NCBI GenBank assembly: GCA_945291235.1
Contig: CALYQY010000035.1
Location: 1-22,622 of the forward strand
Source: an uncultured Gilliamella sp.
GTDB taxonomy: Bacteria; Pseudomonadota; Gammaproteobacteria; Enterobacterales; Enterobacteriaceae
Length of the DNA stretch: 22,622 bases
Reading direction: 5' to 3'
A program made the translations under genes and the position numbers. The notes beneath the pieces were generated by a model, which saw nothing but the letters and a program-made list of their open reading frames with translations, made no database searches and was not told the DNA's origin. Positions 16,125 to 22,622 of this stretch are shown one piece after another. The stretch's first letter is position 1. The number at the start of each line of letters is the position of its first letter.

Positions 16125-17294
16125 ATGCTTAAAATATTTTTTTCTTCATTTTTAAAAACGTTTATGTATATGTTAGTGCGACCTGTGTGGTTGCTACTAC
16201 TTATATCCGTTTCATTGATGAGTTTAGTATACATTAATGGCACCATTACTAATTTACCGGTAGCCATTGTGGATCAAGATCATAGTGCAACCAGTCGTAG
16301 TTTGATTCGTTCATTAAACACCAGTTCTAAAATCGAAGTATTGACTTATGAGAACTCATTGCAAGCTTATGATGATATCAATAATCGTAAACTTTTTGCC
16401 GTCTTTACCATTCCAAGAGATTTTGAAAAAAACATATTAAATGGTCAAGAGGTCACAATACCGGCTTATGGCGATGCTTCGAGCCGTTTAGCGAATGGTT
16501 TAATACAAGTTGATATTAGAGGTATTTATCAGCAAATTTTAACCGATTTTAATACCCGTATCATGCGTACCAATGGATTTTCGGATAAACAAATCGATAT
16601 TATTTTATCGCCCATAAAAGGACAAACTCAGCCCCTTTATAATGCCGGTATCAGTTTTGCCGCCATTACATTTCCGGGATTGCTCGTGATGTTATTGCAA
16701 CACTCATTTTTAATTGCTTCAACCCGTACCAATATTACATTGCACTCTTTACCTCAAGGTAAACCGCCTTTCATTGCTATTTTTGGTGCGCTATGTGGTT
16801 TGATACCTATTTGGTTATTTTTATCCATTGTGCTATTCGGTTTGTGGCCTTGGGTACTGGGCTATAGGCAGCTGGCGAATATATTGGAAATTTTGATAAT
16901 GACATTTCCGCTGCTGCTTGCGGTTTTAGGTTTAAGTAAGTTACTTACTGAATGCTTGCGCCGTTCAGAGATGATTTATCTTACCTTAGCATTTTTGACA
17001 ACACCGGTGTTTTATCTCTCCGGCACTATCTGGCCGCTCGATGCAATGCCACTTTGGGTACAATTTGTATCGAAAATGCTACCTTCAACTTGGGCAACCA
17101 ACATGATTGCTGGCGTCAATCAAATGGGGCTTAGCTTATCGGATAATTGGTTTAATATCTTTATGATCTTAATGCTAGGTGTAATTTATGGTTCACTTGG
17201 TTATTTCATTGCGGCATTACGTACCGGAAAAGTGAGACGATTTTTCAAAAAAGCCAAAATGTCGCCAAACGCATCAAAACGCTTAAGCAAGTAA
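16125..17294 (+). CDS. ABC-2-type transporter permease 2 (YhhJ/YbhS-like)
   Basis: The 389-residue inner-membrane protein is related to its upstream neighbour: LPVAIVDQDHSATSRSLIRSLN corresponds to LPVGYVDLDKSALSREIVRNLN in permease 1. The topology is the same: TM1 (about 14-34), a periplasmic domain (35-175), then a C-terminal membrane block with FYLSGTIWPLDAMPLWVQF and LPSTWATN as ABC-2 signature segments, and a basic tail. The two permeases probably form a heterodimer served by the HlyD adaptor. GGAG at 16111-16114 is a good ribosome site 10 bases before the ATG. No terminator was recognised after the stop, and 94 bp separate it from menA, so read-through into menA-rraA is possible. Confidence 0.88.
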   Translation: MLKIFFSSFLKTFMYMLVRPVWLLLLISVSLMSLVYINGTITNLPVAIVDQDHSATSRSLIRSLNTSSKIEVLTYENSLQAYDDINNRKLFAVFTIPRDFEKNILNGQEVTIPAYGDASSRLANGLIQVDIRGIYQQILTDFNTRIMRTNGFSDKQIDIILSPIKGQTQPLYNAGISFAAITFPGLLVMLLQHSFLIASTRTNITLHSLPQGKPPFIAIFGALCGLIPIWLFLSIVLFGLWPWVLGYRQLANILEILIMTFPLLLAVLGLSKLLTECLRRSEMIYLTLAFLTTPVFYLSGTIWPLDAMPLWVQFVSKMLPSTWATNMIAGVNQMGLSLSDNWFNIFMILMLGVIYGSLGYFIAALRTGKVRRFFKKAKMSPNASKRLSK

Positions 17295-17388
17295 TAGAGA
17301 GCTAATTCGGCAGTTGTTATAACGTGAATTTAATATCAATTATTGTTATGATGACTGCTTATTGTTATCGATTTAAATATCATGTTGT

Positions 17389-18291
17389 ATGCACATTAAA
17401 TATAATCCGTGGATTATTAGTTTACGCCCTAAGACGTTAGCGCTTTCATTATCAACTGTTTTATTAGGCAATGCACTGGCTTTTTGGCAACAATCGTTCA
17501 ACTTACCTGTTACGATTTTTACTATCATAACAGCTGCATTGCTACAAATATTATCCAATCTTGCCAATGATTATGGTGATGCCATTAAAGGCACTGACAA
17601 AGATAATCTAATTGGTCATCAACGTGGAATTCAATTAGGTTTAATTAGCCTTCGGCAACTAAAAGTTGGTTTATCAATTAACATTTTGCTGTGTATTGTT
17701 TCTGGCCTTTGCTTACTTTTGCTGGCGTGCAATGATATTTACCAATTATTCATTTTTATACTATTAGGGCTGTTATCTATCGTTGCGGCGATAACTTATA
17801 CCATAGGTAAAAAACCTTATGGTTATATTGGGCTTGGCGATCTGTCGGTTTTTATTTTCTTTGGAATAATCGGTGTAATGGGGAGTGACTATTTGCAAAC
17901 CAAAATAGTATCGCTATCCATTATTTTACCTGCCATAAGTAGCGGTTTACTGGCGGTTGCAGTACTTAATATCAATAATTTGCGCGATGCCGATAACGAC
18001 CGCATTCACCATAAACGCACGCTGATTGTGTTATGGGGTAAAACATTTGGTAAATACTATCACTTAAGTTTAATCCTTAGCGCATTAAGTCTACTTGGTC
18101 TATTTGCTTATCTGTATTTAAAGACAATCTGGAGCAGTTTATTTATCTTAACTTTTCCTTTATACATCCAACATATCTATGCAGTATTTAAATTTAATCA
18201 AGCAAAAGATGCTACACCGTTATTAATTCAAATGGTCAAACTTGCTTTATTGACAAATTTACTTTATTGTTTGGGTATTATTTTGAGCTAG
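17389..18291 (+). CDS. menA: 1,4-dihydroxy-2-naphthoate polyprenyltransferase MenA
   Basis: The 300-residue integral membrane protein (E. coli MenA has 308) of the UbiA family attaches the polyprenyl chain to 1,4-dihydroxy-2-naphthoate to make demethylmenaquinone. The first aspartate motif is NDYGDAIKGTD (60-70) and the second LRDADND (198-204), both for Mg-pyrophosphate binding. KPYGYIGLGDLSVFIFFG (142-159) is strongly MenA-specific. About eight to nine hydrophobic segments are visible. The ATG at 17389 is the only possible start, because an in-frame TAA lies 13 bases upstream; no ribosome site is evident. menA followed by rraA is the E. coli order, but hslVU, which precede menA there, are replaced by the exporter genes. 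The quinone made here would suit anaerobic respiration. Confidence 0.96.
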   Translation: MHIKYNPWIISLRPKTLALSLSTVLLGNALAFWQQSFNLPVTIFTIITAALLQILSNLANDYGDAIKGTDKDNLIGHQRGIQLGLISLRQLKVGLSINILLCIVSGLCLLLLACNDIYQLFIFILLGLLSIVAAITYTIGKKPYGYIGLGDLSVFIFFGIIGVMGSDYLQTKIVSLSIILPAISSGLLAVAVLNINNLRDADNDRIHHKRTLIVLWGKTFGKYYHLSLILSALSLLGLFAYLYLKTIWSSLFILTFPLYIQHIYAVFKFNQAKDATPLLIQMVKLALLTNLLYCLGIILS

Positions 18292-18379
18292 CTCACGTTT
18301 ATGAAATTTAATATCGTGTCACTCAATATTAGCGTTATACTAGAAACAATTCATTATTACAGCAAAAGGAGACTCGATA

Positions 18380-18871
18380 ATGGAGTTTGATACTTCTATT
18401 CTTTGCGATTACTACCCAGAAGATGTTAACGTCGTTGAACCAATTTTCAGTAATTTTGGTGGGGTAACATCATTTTCAGGTCAAGCTGTAACAGTCAAAT
18501 GTTTTGAAGATAACGGCTTGTTATACGAAGTTTTACAATCAAATGGTGCTGGCAAAGTTTTGGTGATTGATGGCGGTGGTTCAGTTCGTCGAGCATTAAT
18601 AGATGCTGAACTTATTGATATTGCTATCCAAAATCAGTGGGAAGGCATTATCGTTTATGGTGCGGTACGGCAGGTCGATTATTTAGCTGACGCTGAAATT
18701 GGTATTCAAGCACTAGCAGCAATTCCAGTCGGATCGGACGATCAGGGCGTAGGCGAAATTGATATTCGTGTCAATTTTGGTGGTGTCACCTTCTTTTCCG
18801 GTGATTTTGTTTATGCAGATAATACCGGTATTATCCTTTCTGAAATTGCACTGGAAATTGAAGAAAAATAG
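18380..18871 (+). CDS. rraA: Regulator of ribonuclease E activity A
   Basis: The 163-residue protein (E. coli RraA has 161) is a trimeric inhibitor that binds the C-terminal region of RNase E and modulates RNA decay. The match runs end to end: [65 protein letters not shown] and [13 protein letters not shown]. The fold resembles methyltransferase-like aldolase proteins formerly called MenG; the name is historical and not an enzymatic role. AAAAGGAG is a strong ribosome site, and TATACT (18336-18341) is a possible -10 box of its own in the 88-bp gap after menA. A strong terminator follows. Confidence 0.96.
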   Translation: MEFDTSILCDYYPEDVNVVEPIFSNFGGVTSFSGQAVTVKCFEDNGLLYEVLQSNGAGKVLVIDGGGSVRRALIDAELIDIAIQNQWEGIIVYGAVRQVDYLADAEIGIQALAAIPVGSDDQGVGEIDIRVNFGGVTFFSGDFVYADNTGIILSEIALEIEEK

Positions 18872-18881
18872 AATTGATTAT

Positions 18882-18907
18882 ACCGCCGATCACAATCGGC
18901 GGTTTTT
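18882..18907 (+). terminator. Intrinsic terminator of rraA
   Basis: A 9-bp GC-rich stem, ACCGCCGAT (18882-18890) with ATCGGCGGT (18895-18903), has a 4-base loop, followed by TTTT. Confidence 0.93.
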
Positions 18908-18957
18908 ATATTCAAACACAGGATAATTCTGAAAACTTTTGTCAGCATTGAGATGCC

Positions 18958-20058
18958 TTAAATTGTACGGTTTCGTATGTATCCGCCTGTAACGGTGATA
19001 ATTAAGCCGGCTAATTCCATTTCTAATAATTTACTGGTTAATTCCGGAATAGGTATATCAACAAGTAAGGCAATAATATCAACCGGTGTAGGTTGATGAC
19101 GAATCACCGCAAAGATATCCGGATATAAAATATTGTGACTATCGCCATTGCTTCTGCTCGCTTGTCGATTAATCGTTGATAAATAACCACTATAATGCTC
19201 TAAAATATCGGTTGGCTGACTAACTAAATAAGCGCCTTGTTTAATTAAAGCATGGGTTCCTGAGCAATTCTGATTATCGATATCGCCCGGTAAGGCAAAG
19301 ACATCACGATTTTGCTCAAGTGCATAGCGTGCAGTAATTAATGAGCCACTTTTTTCGGAGGCTTCTATCACAAATGTCCCTAAACTTAATCCGCTAATAA
19401 TTCGATTACGGCGAGGAAAATAGACCGATCTTGCTTTCTCAAAAGGTAAGAATTCCGACACAATTGCGCCGTCTTTCATTAAAATTTCATTAGCCAAATT
19501 TAAATTTGTTCTTGGTGCTATTTGGGCTAAGCCACTTCCCAATACAGCAATAGTATAGCCCGATACATCCAGCGCACCTCGATGACATATCGCATCTATC
19601 CCCAACGCTAAACCACTGGTTATTGTCAAACCATTAATTGCCAATTCACCCGCAAAGTATCTTCCCCATTGAGCGCCATAGTCACTATACTCACGGCTAC
19701 CGACCATTGCCAGTTGGGGAGAGTTTAATAATTGCCGGTTACCTAACACAAATAACAATAAAGGTGGGGAACAAATTTGTTTTAATAGTAATGGATAGTC
19801 ACTATCGCAATAAGCAATAAGATGCTTTTGTGGCGTTGGAGAAATTAACCATTCAAGTATGGGTTCAAAATGGAGATACGAGGTTTGATAAAACTGTACT
19901 AATTGAGCGTCATTTAATCTTAATTTATCTAACAAAAAAGAGACATCTTGTATAATGTTGGGTAAACCACACGCAAAAAGCTGTCCTATTCTGTCAAAAA
20001 TTGCTTGTTTTCCATACCCAAGCATTGAAATTCTTAATAAGAATTCATATTTAGTCAT
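18958..20058 (-). CDS. dprA: DNA processing protein DprA (Smf)
   Basis: The 366-residue protein (E. coli Smf has about 374) has the full DprA architecture: an N-terminal helical SAM-like region (1 to about 80), a Rossmann-like DprA domain (about 110-285), and a C-terminal DML1-type winged helix (about 310-366, IIALLVDIPIPELTSKLLEMEL). DprA motifs include AMVGSREYSDYG (117-128), SGLALGIDAICHRGAL, FPRRNRIISGLS (214-225), EKSGSLITARYALEQ and FALPGDI. In transformable bacteria DprA loads RecA onto incoming single-stranded DNA. AAGG precedes the ATG. The divergent pairing with def is the E. coli arrangement; smg, which neighbours dprA there, is absent. Confidence 0.96.
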   Translation of the reverse strand: MTKYEFLLRISMLGYGKQAIFDRIGQLFACGLPNIIQDVSFLLDKLRLNDAQLVQFYQTSYLHFEPILEWLISPTPQKHLIAYCDSDYPLLLKQICSPPLLLFVLGNRQLLNSPQLAMVGSREYSDYGAQWGRYFAGELAINGLTITSGLALGIDAICHRGALDVSGYTIAVLGSGLAQIAPRTNLNLANEILMKDGAIVSEFLPFEKARSVYFPRRNRIISGLSLGTFVIEASEKSGSLITARYALEQNRDVFALPGDIDNQNCSGTHALIKQGAYLVSQPTDILEHYSGYLSTINRQASRSNGDSHNILYPDIFAVIRHQPTPVDIIALLVDIPIPELTSKLLEMELAGLIITVTGGYIRNRTI

Positions 20059-20103
20059 TATAAACCTTTATGAAACAGTTAAAAACCAGTGTCCTGATAT
20101 GGA

Positions 20104-20125
20104 TTGATAAGATATATCTTACCAA
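20104..20125. promoter_or_regulatory. Near-perfect 22-bp palindrome between dprA and def
   Basis: The core TAAGATATATCTTA (20108-20121) is a perfect 14-bp palindrome. Adding the flanks TTGA on the left and CCAA on the right gives 22 bp with a single mismatched pair. It overlaps possible -35 hexamers for both genes (TTGATA on plus, TTGGTA on minus), which fits an operator. The spacing does not match the CRP half-site pattern. The binding protein is unknown to me. Confidence 0.4.
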
Positions 20126-20218
20126 TAGCCTGTAAGGACTGTTCATTGTGATAATAAATGTTTACAATGTGTGAGAATCTGAAAAATATTGATAATTGAG
20201 GAGTAGATCGAACAATTT

Positions 20219-20731
20219 ATGGCTATTTTACCGGTATTACGTTTTCCTGATGAACGACTTCGCAAAGTTGCTAAGCCCGTTACTAATTTTACCCCAGAAC
20301 TACAAACAATCATTGATAATATGATTGAAACCATGTATGCCGAAAATGGCATAGGTTTAGCGTCGACTCAAGTTGATGTGCATGAGCAAATTATTGTGAT
20401 CGATGTATCTGAAGATAAGAGTCAAGTCTATGTGATTATTAATCCTGAGGTGATTAGTCAAGAAGGTGAAACAGGCATTGAAGAAGGTTGCTTATCGATA
20501 CCCGATTGCCGTGGATTTGTCCCGAGATCTGAAAAAATAAAAATTAAAGCGCTTGATCGGCATGGCAATCCTTATGAAATTGATGCTGATGAGCTACTAG
20601 CTATCTGTATTCAACATGAGATGGATCACTTAAAAGGGAAACTCTTTGTCGACTATCTTTCACCTTTAAAGCGTCAACGAATTGAGCAAAAAATGAAAAA
20701 ATTAACCCGCGAAGAACAAAGAAACAAATAA
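20219..20731 (+). CDS. def: Peptide deformylase
   Basis: The 170-residue metalloenzyme (E. coli Def has 169) removes the formyl group from the N-terminal methionine of new proteins. The three family motifs are present: GIGLASTQ (44-51, with serine where GIGLAATQ is usual), EEGCLSIP (88-95, metal ligand C91) and QHEMDHL (132-138; ligands H133 and H137, catalytic E134). The best ribosome-site candidate, GAGGAG (20198-20203), lies 15 bases before the ATG, farther than usual, so initiation may be inefficient. In E. coli fmt follows def; here a terminator follows at once, so def is on its own. Confidence 0.97.
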   Translation: MAILPVLRFPDERLRKVAKPVTNFTPELQTIIDNMIETMYAENGIGLASTQVDVHEQIIVIDVSEDKSQVYVIINPEVISQEGETGIEEGCLSIPDCRGFVPRSEKIKIKALDRHGNPYEIDADELLAICIQHEMDHLKGKLFVDYLSPLKRQRIEQKMKKLTREEQRNK

Positions 20732-20763
20732 AAAAACCGCCATAATTACTGGCGGTTTTTTTT
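20731..20763. terminator. Bidirectional terminator between def and grpE
   Basis: The stem CCGCCA (20737-20742) with TGGCGG (20750-20755) is flanked by six As on the left and eight Ts on the right, which extend the stem and give a U-tract on both strands. It serves def (+) and the convergent grpE (-), whose stop is at 20772. Confidence 0.92.
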
Positions 20764-20771
20764 ATATACTT

Positions 20772-21356
20772 TTATTTTGCAACAATAACCATTGCCGGGC
20801 GAATTAAACGACCATTTAAGGTATAGCCTTTTTGGATTGTGTTAACAATTTGACCCGATTGATGTTCCGGCGATTCAACCATACTAATCGCTTGATGCAC
20901 ATCTGGATTTAGTTGGGAATCTTGAGTATTAATCACTTCTATTCCAAACTTTTTAACAGTATCTAAAAAAGATTTTAAAGTAAGTTCTAAACCTTCAACG
21001 GTTGCTTGATGTTCCGGATTGTTTTTATCGGTCGATTCTAATGCACGCTCTAAATTATCTATTACCGGTAAAAGCTCATTTGAGAATTTTTCCAGCGCAA
21101 ATTTACGGGCTTTATCAACATCCTGTTCAACACGTTTGCGAACATTATCGATTTCAGCACGGGCACGAATCATTGCCTCGCTTTCGTTCTTTTTCGCTAG
21201 TTGTAGCGCTTGCTCAAGCTCAGCAATTCGGGCATCTTTGGCTTTTAATTGCTCTTCAACATTCGCTTGTGATTCAGTTTTTTGCTCGGTTGATTCTTCC
21301 GTTGTGGCTTCAATATTTGTCTCATTTTCTGACATATTGTTATCTTGTTCTGTCAT
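20772..21356 (-). CDS. grpE: Nucleotide exchange factor GrpE
   Basis: The 194-residue protein (E. coli GrpE has 197) releases ADP from DnaK in the DnaK-DnaJ-GrpE chaperone cycle. An acidic, disordered N-terminus (1 to about 35) is followed by a long coiled coil (about 36-80), a helical bundle with RKFALEKFSNELLPVIDNLERALE, and a C-terminal beta domain with NPDVHQAISMVES and GYTLNGRLIRPAMVIVAK. I place the start at ATG 21354-21356, because GGAG lies 7 bases upstream; a longer frame from TTG at 21368 would put that ribosome site inside the gene. The gene has a heat-shock promoter. grpE divergent from nadK is the E. coli order. Confidence 0.96.
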   Translation of the reverse strand: MTEQDNNMSENETNIEATTEESTEQKTESQANVEEQLKAKDARIAELEQALQLAKKNESEAMIRARAEIDNVRKRVEQDVDKARKFALEKFSNELLPVIDNLERALESTDKNNPEHQATVEGLELTLKSFLDTVKKFGIEVINTQDSQLNPDVHQAISMVESPEHQSGQIVNTIQKGYTLNGRLIRPAMVIVAK

Positions 21357-21399
21357 ACTGTACTCCAAATGTAGTCGAAAACTTAGTTAATTACGGTTA

Positions 21400-21427
21400 T
21401 TATGGGGGCAAATTTTATTATTACAAG
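21400..21427 (-). promoter_or_regulatory. Sigma-32 (RpoH) heat-shock promoter of grpE
   Basis: On the minus strand, CTTGTAA (21427-21421) is followed after 13 bases by CCCCATAA (21407-21400). This closely matches the sigma-32 consensus CTTGAAA, 13-15 bases, CCCCATnT. The predicted transcript starts near 21392, about 36 bases before the grpE ATG. It is the expected regulation for grpE. Confidence 0.8.
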
Positions 21428-21509
21428 TTTATCGATCGGCTGATAACTATTTTTTTAACCCTCGATTAAAAAATATAAAAATTTATATCATTAATTACTA
21501 GGATATTTT

Positions 21510-22388
21510 ATGGATACACCATTTAAATGTATAGGTCTGATTGGGCTTCCACGTAAAATAGAAGCAATGCAAACTCATCAAGTGTTGCATGATTGGCTAG
21601 TTGAGCTTGGTATTCGTGTTTTAGTCGAAGACCGCTTAGCGGAATATTGCCAGTTTCCCGCCAACGAATATGCTTCGCTCGATACCATTGGTCAGTTAGC
21701 TGATTTAGCCATTGTGGTTGGTGGTGATGGAAATATGCTACGCTCAGCTCGTTACTTATCGCACTATAAAATTAAAGTGATTGGTGTTAACCGTGGTAAT
21801 CTTGGCTTTTTGACTGATATTTTACATGATCAAGTGATTGAACAGTTAACACCTGTCATTGCAGGCAAGTATGATGATGATCCACGTTTTTTACTTGAAG
21901 TCTCTATTTATGATAATGGTCACTTAATTAATTCCGGTTTTGCGGTTAACGAAATTGTTGTCACTCCCAATACCGTTGCCCATATGATTGACTATGATGT
22001 TTATATCAATGAACGTAATGCTTTTTCACAACGAGCCGACGGCTTAATTATTGCCACACCAACCGGATCGACCGCCTATTCATTATCGGCCGGAGGCCCG
22101 ATTTTAGCACCGCATTTAGATGCTCTGATTATTACACCAATGTTTCCACACTCATTAGCTATTAGACCGCTGGTGATTAAAAGTGATAATCCTATCCGAC
22201 TTAAATTTCCAACAACGGCGCTTGATCTTAATATTGCCTGTGATAGCCAAATCATTTTACCGGTAAAACCAACGCAAGATGTCATTATTCGCCGTTCATC
22301 GTATGAATTTAATTTAATACATTCAAAAGATTATGACTATTTTAATAATCTTTCAAGTAAATTGGGCTGGTCTCAAAAAAGGTTTTGA
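21510..22388 (+). CDS. nadK: NAD kinase
   Basis: The 292-residue enzyme has exactly the length of E. coli NadK. It phosphorylates NAD to NADP. Hallmarks are GGDGN (71-75, with catalytic D73), IGVNRGNLGFLTD, the conserved NE in AVNEIVVTPN, and TPTGSTAYSLSAGGPI. The C-terminus KLGWSQKRF also matches the E. coli end. AGGA lies 6 bases before the ATG. The gene is divergent from grpE. recN, which follows nadK in E. coli, is absent; a hairpin and a convergent pgpA follow instead. Confidence 0.97.
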   Translation: MDTPFKCIGLIGLPRKIEAMQTHQVLHDWLVELGIRVLVEDRLAEYCQFPANEYASLDTIGQLADLAIVVGGDGNMLRSARYLSHYKIKVIGVNRGNLGFLTDILHDQVIEQLTPVIAGKYDDDPRFLLEVSIYDNGHLINSGFAVNEIVVTPNTVAHMIDYDVYINERNAFSQRADGLIIATPTGSTAYSLSAGGPILAPHLDALIITPMFPHSLAIRPLVIKSDNPIRLKFPTTALDLNIACDSQIILPVKPTQDVIIRRSSYEFNLIHSKDYDYFNNLSSKLGWSQKRF

Positions 22389-22399
22389 ACTGCTTAGAT

Positions 22400-22441
22400 A
22401 AACTGTTGTAAAGCGATAATAACAAAGCTTTGCAACAGTTT
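22400..22441 (+). terminator. Terminator-like hairpin after nadK
   Basis: AAACTGTTGTAAAGC (22400-22414) pairs with GCTTTGCAACAGTTT (22427-22441) over 15 bp with one T.G wobble and a 12-base loop. It begins 11 bases after the nadK stop. Only the TTT within the stem serves as a U-tract. Confidence 0.65.
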
Positions 22442-22456
22442 GTGGAAGTCTTGAAA

Positions 22457-22507
22457 AGCATGCTAGTTTAAAATAAAAGACGAAATATTCGCAATATTTA
22501 GCTTGCT
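22457..22507 (-). repeat. Nested inverted repeats at the 3' end of pgpA
   Basis: AGCATGCTA (22457-22465) pairs with TAGCTTGCT (22499-22507) with one mismatch. Inside this, AAATATT (22483-22489) pairs perfectly with AATATTT (22493-22499) around a 3-base loop; the two stems share base 22499, so they compete for it. The outer right arm includes the pgpA stop. It may act as the pgpA terminator. Confidence 0.35.
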
Positions 22508-22622
22508 AGCAAATAAGCCAATACCCATACCGTAATTGATGAAAAAATAGCTGCAATAACATCATCAACCATAATACCAAAACCGCCCGGCACACGCTTA
22601 TCAAACCAACGAATAGGCCAAG
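22498..22622 (-). CDS. pgpA: Phosphatidylglycerophosphatase A, C-terminal part (5' end outside window)
   Basis: The minus-strand frame is open from the window edge to TAA at 22500-22498, giving 40 codons before the stop and one partial codon. WPIRWFDKRVPGGFGIMVDDVIAA matches the highly conserved C-terminal part of E. coli PgpA, followed by a hydrophobic final segment (FSSITVWVLAYLLAS). PgpA is a membrane enzyme that dephosphorylates phosphatidylglycerophosphate to phosphatidylglycerol. Only about a quarter of the protein is visible. It converges on nadK; in E. coli pgpA follows thiL in another place, so this neighbourhood is rearranged. Confidence 0.88.
   Translation of the reverse strand, partial: WPIRWFDKRVPGGFGIMVDDVIAAIFSSITVWVLAYLLAS

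Noticed and set aside
20104..20125. Reading the dprA/def palindrome as a CRP or CRP-S competence site
   Set aside because: GTGA/GCGA half-sites are absent at the required positions of a 22-bp CRP site.
21357..21368. Longer grpE frame from TTG at 21368
   Set aside because: The GGAG ribosome site would fall inside the gene; ATG at 21356 has it at the right distance.
21002..21469. Plus-strand open frames of 123 and 155 codons antisense to grpE
   Set aside because: They lie almost entirely opposite grpE and their residue mix is that expected of an antisense shadow; no ribosome site or family match.

Overview
The window looks like a chromosomal segment of an AT-rich gammaproteobacterium. Nearly every protein aligns closely, from memory of the families, with an Escherichia coli counterpart of similar length: Asd, NagC, NagA, NagB, FkpA, TusD, TusC, FabZ, LpxA, LpxB, RnhB, YiiX, Ndh, MenA, RraA, DprA, Def, GrpE, NadK and PgpA. 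Intergenic DNA and third codon positions are very AT-rich. That combination, with many E. coli-like operons cut into shorter pieces, suggests an Orbales/Orbaceae (Gilliamella-like) gut symbiont or a Pasteurellales relative. The family assignment is inference; the gammaproteobacterial one is solid.

Layout, left to right. 1-313: 3' end of a mannose-family PTS EIIA gene. 560-1663: asd (+) with terminator. 1709-4931: nagB-nagA-nagC on the minus strand, divergent from nagE (+, 5180-6673). The 248-bp nagB/nagE gap holds a good CRP-type site and several palindromes. Together these genes import and phosphorylate N-acetylglucosamine (NagE), deacetylate it (NagA), deaminate and isomerise it to fructose-6-phosphate (NagB), and control the set (NagC). 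6880-8447: fkpA-tusD-tusC (-), a shortened form of the E. coli fkpA-slyX-yheO-tusDCB block, with no intact tusB. 8678-11684: fabZ-lpxA-lpxB-rnhB (+), fatty-acid and lipid A synthesis plus RNase HII. 11681-12289: yiiX (-), whose stop codon overlaps that of rnhB. 12391-13680: ndh (-).

14018-17294: a compact three-gene cluster with an HlyD-type periplasmic adaptor and two related ABC-2-type permeases, but no ATP-binding subunit in view. This is the least explained part of the window. 17389-18871: menA and rraA (+), adjacent as in E. coli. 18958-20731: dprA (-) and def (+), divergent, with a near-perfect 22-bp palindrome between them. 20772-22388: grpE (-) and nadK (+), divergent, with a clear sigma-32-type promoter for grpE. 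22498-22622: 3' end of pgpA (-).

I saw no tRNA, rRNA, CRISPR array, prophage, insertion sequence or obvious horizontally acquired island. Most of the window is ordinary core genome. The points worth a second look are the ATPase-less exporter cluster, the possible decay of tusB, a lipoprotein form of FkpA, and some unexplained palindromes in promoter regions.
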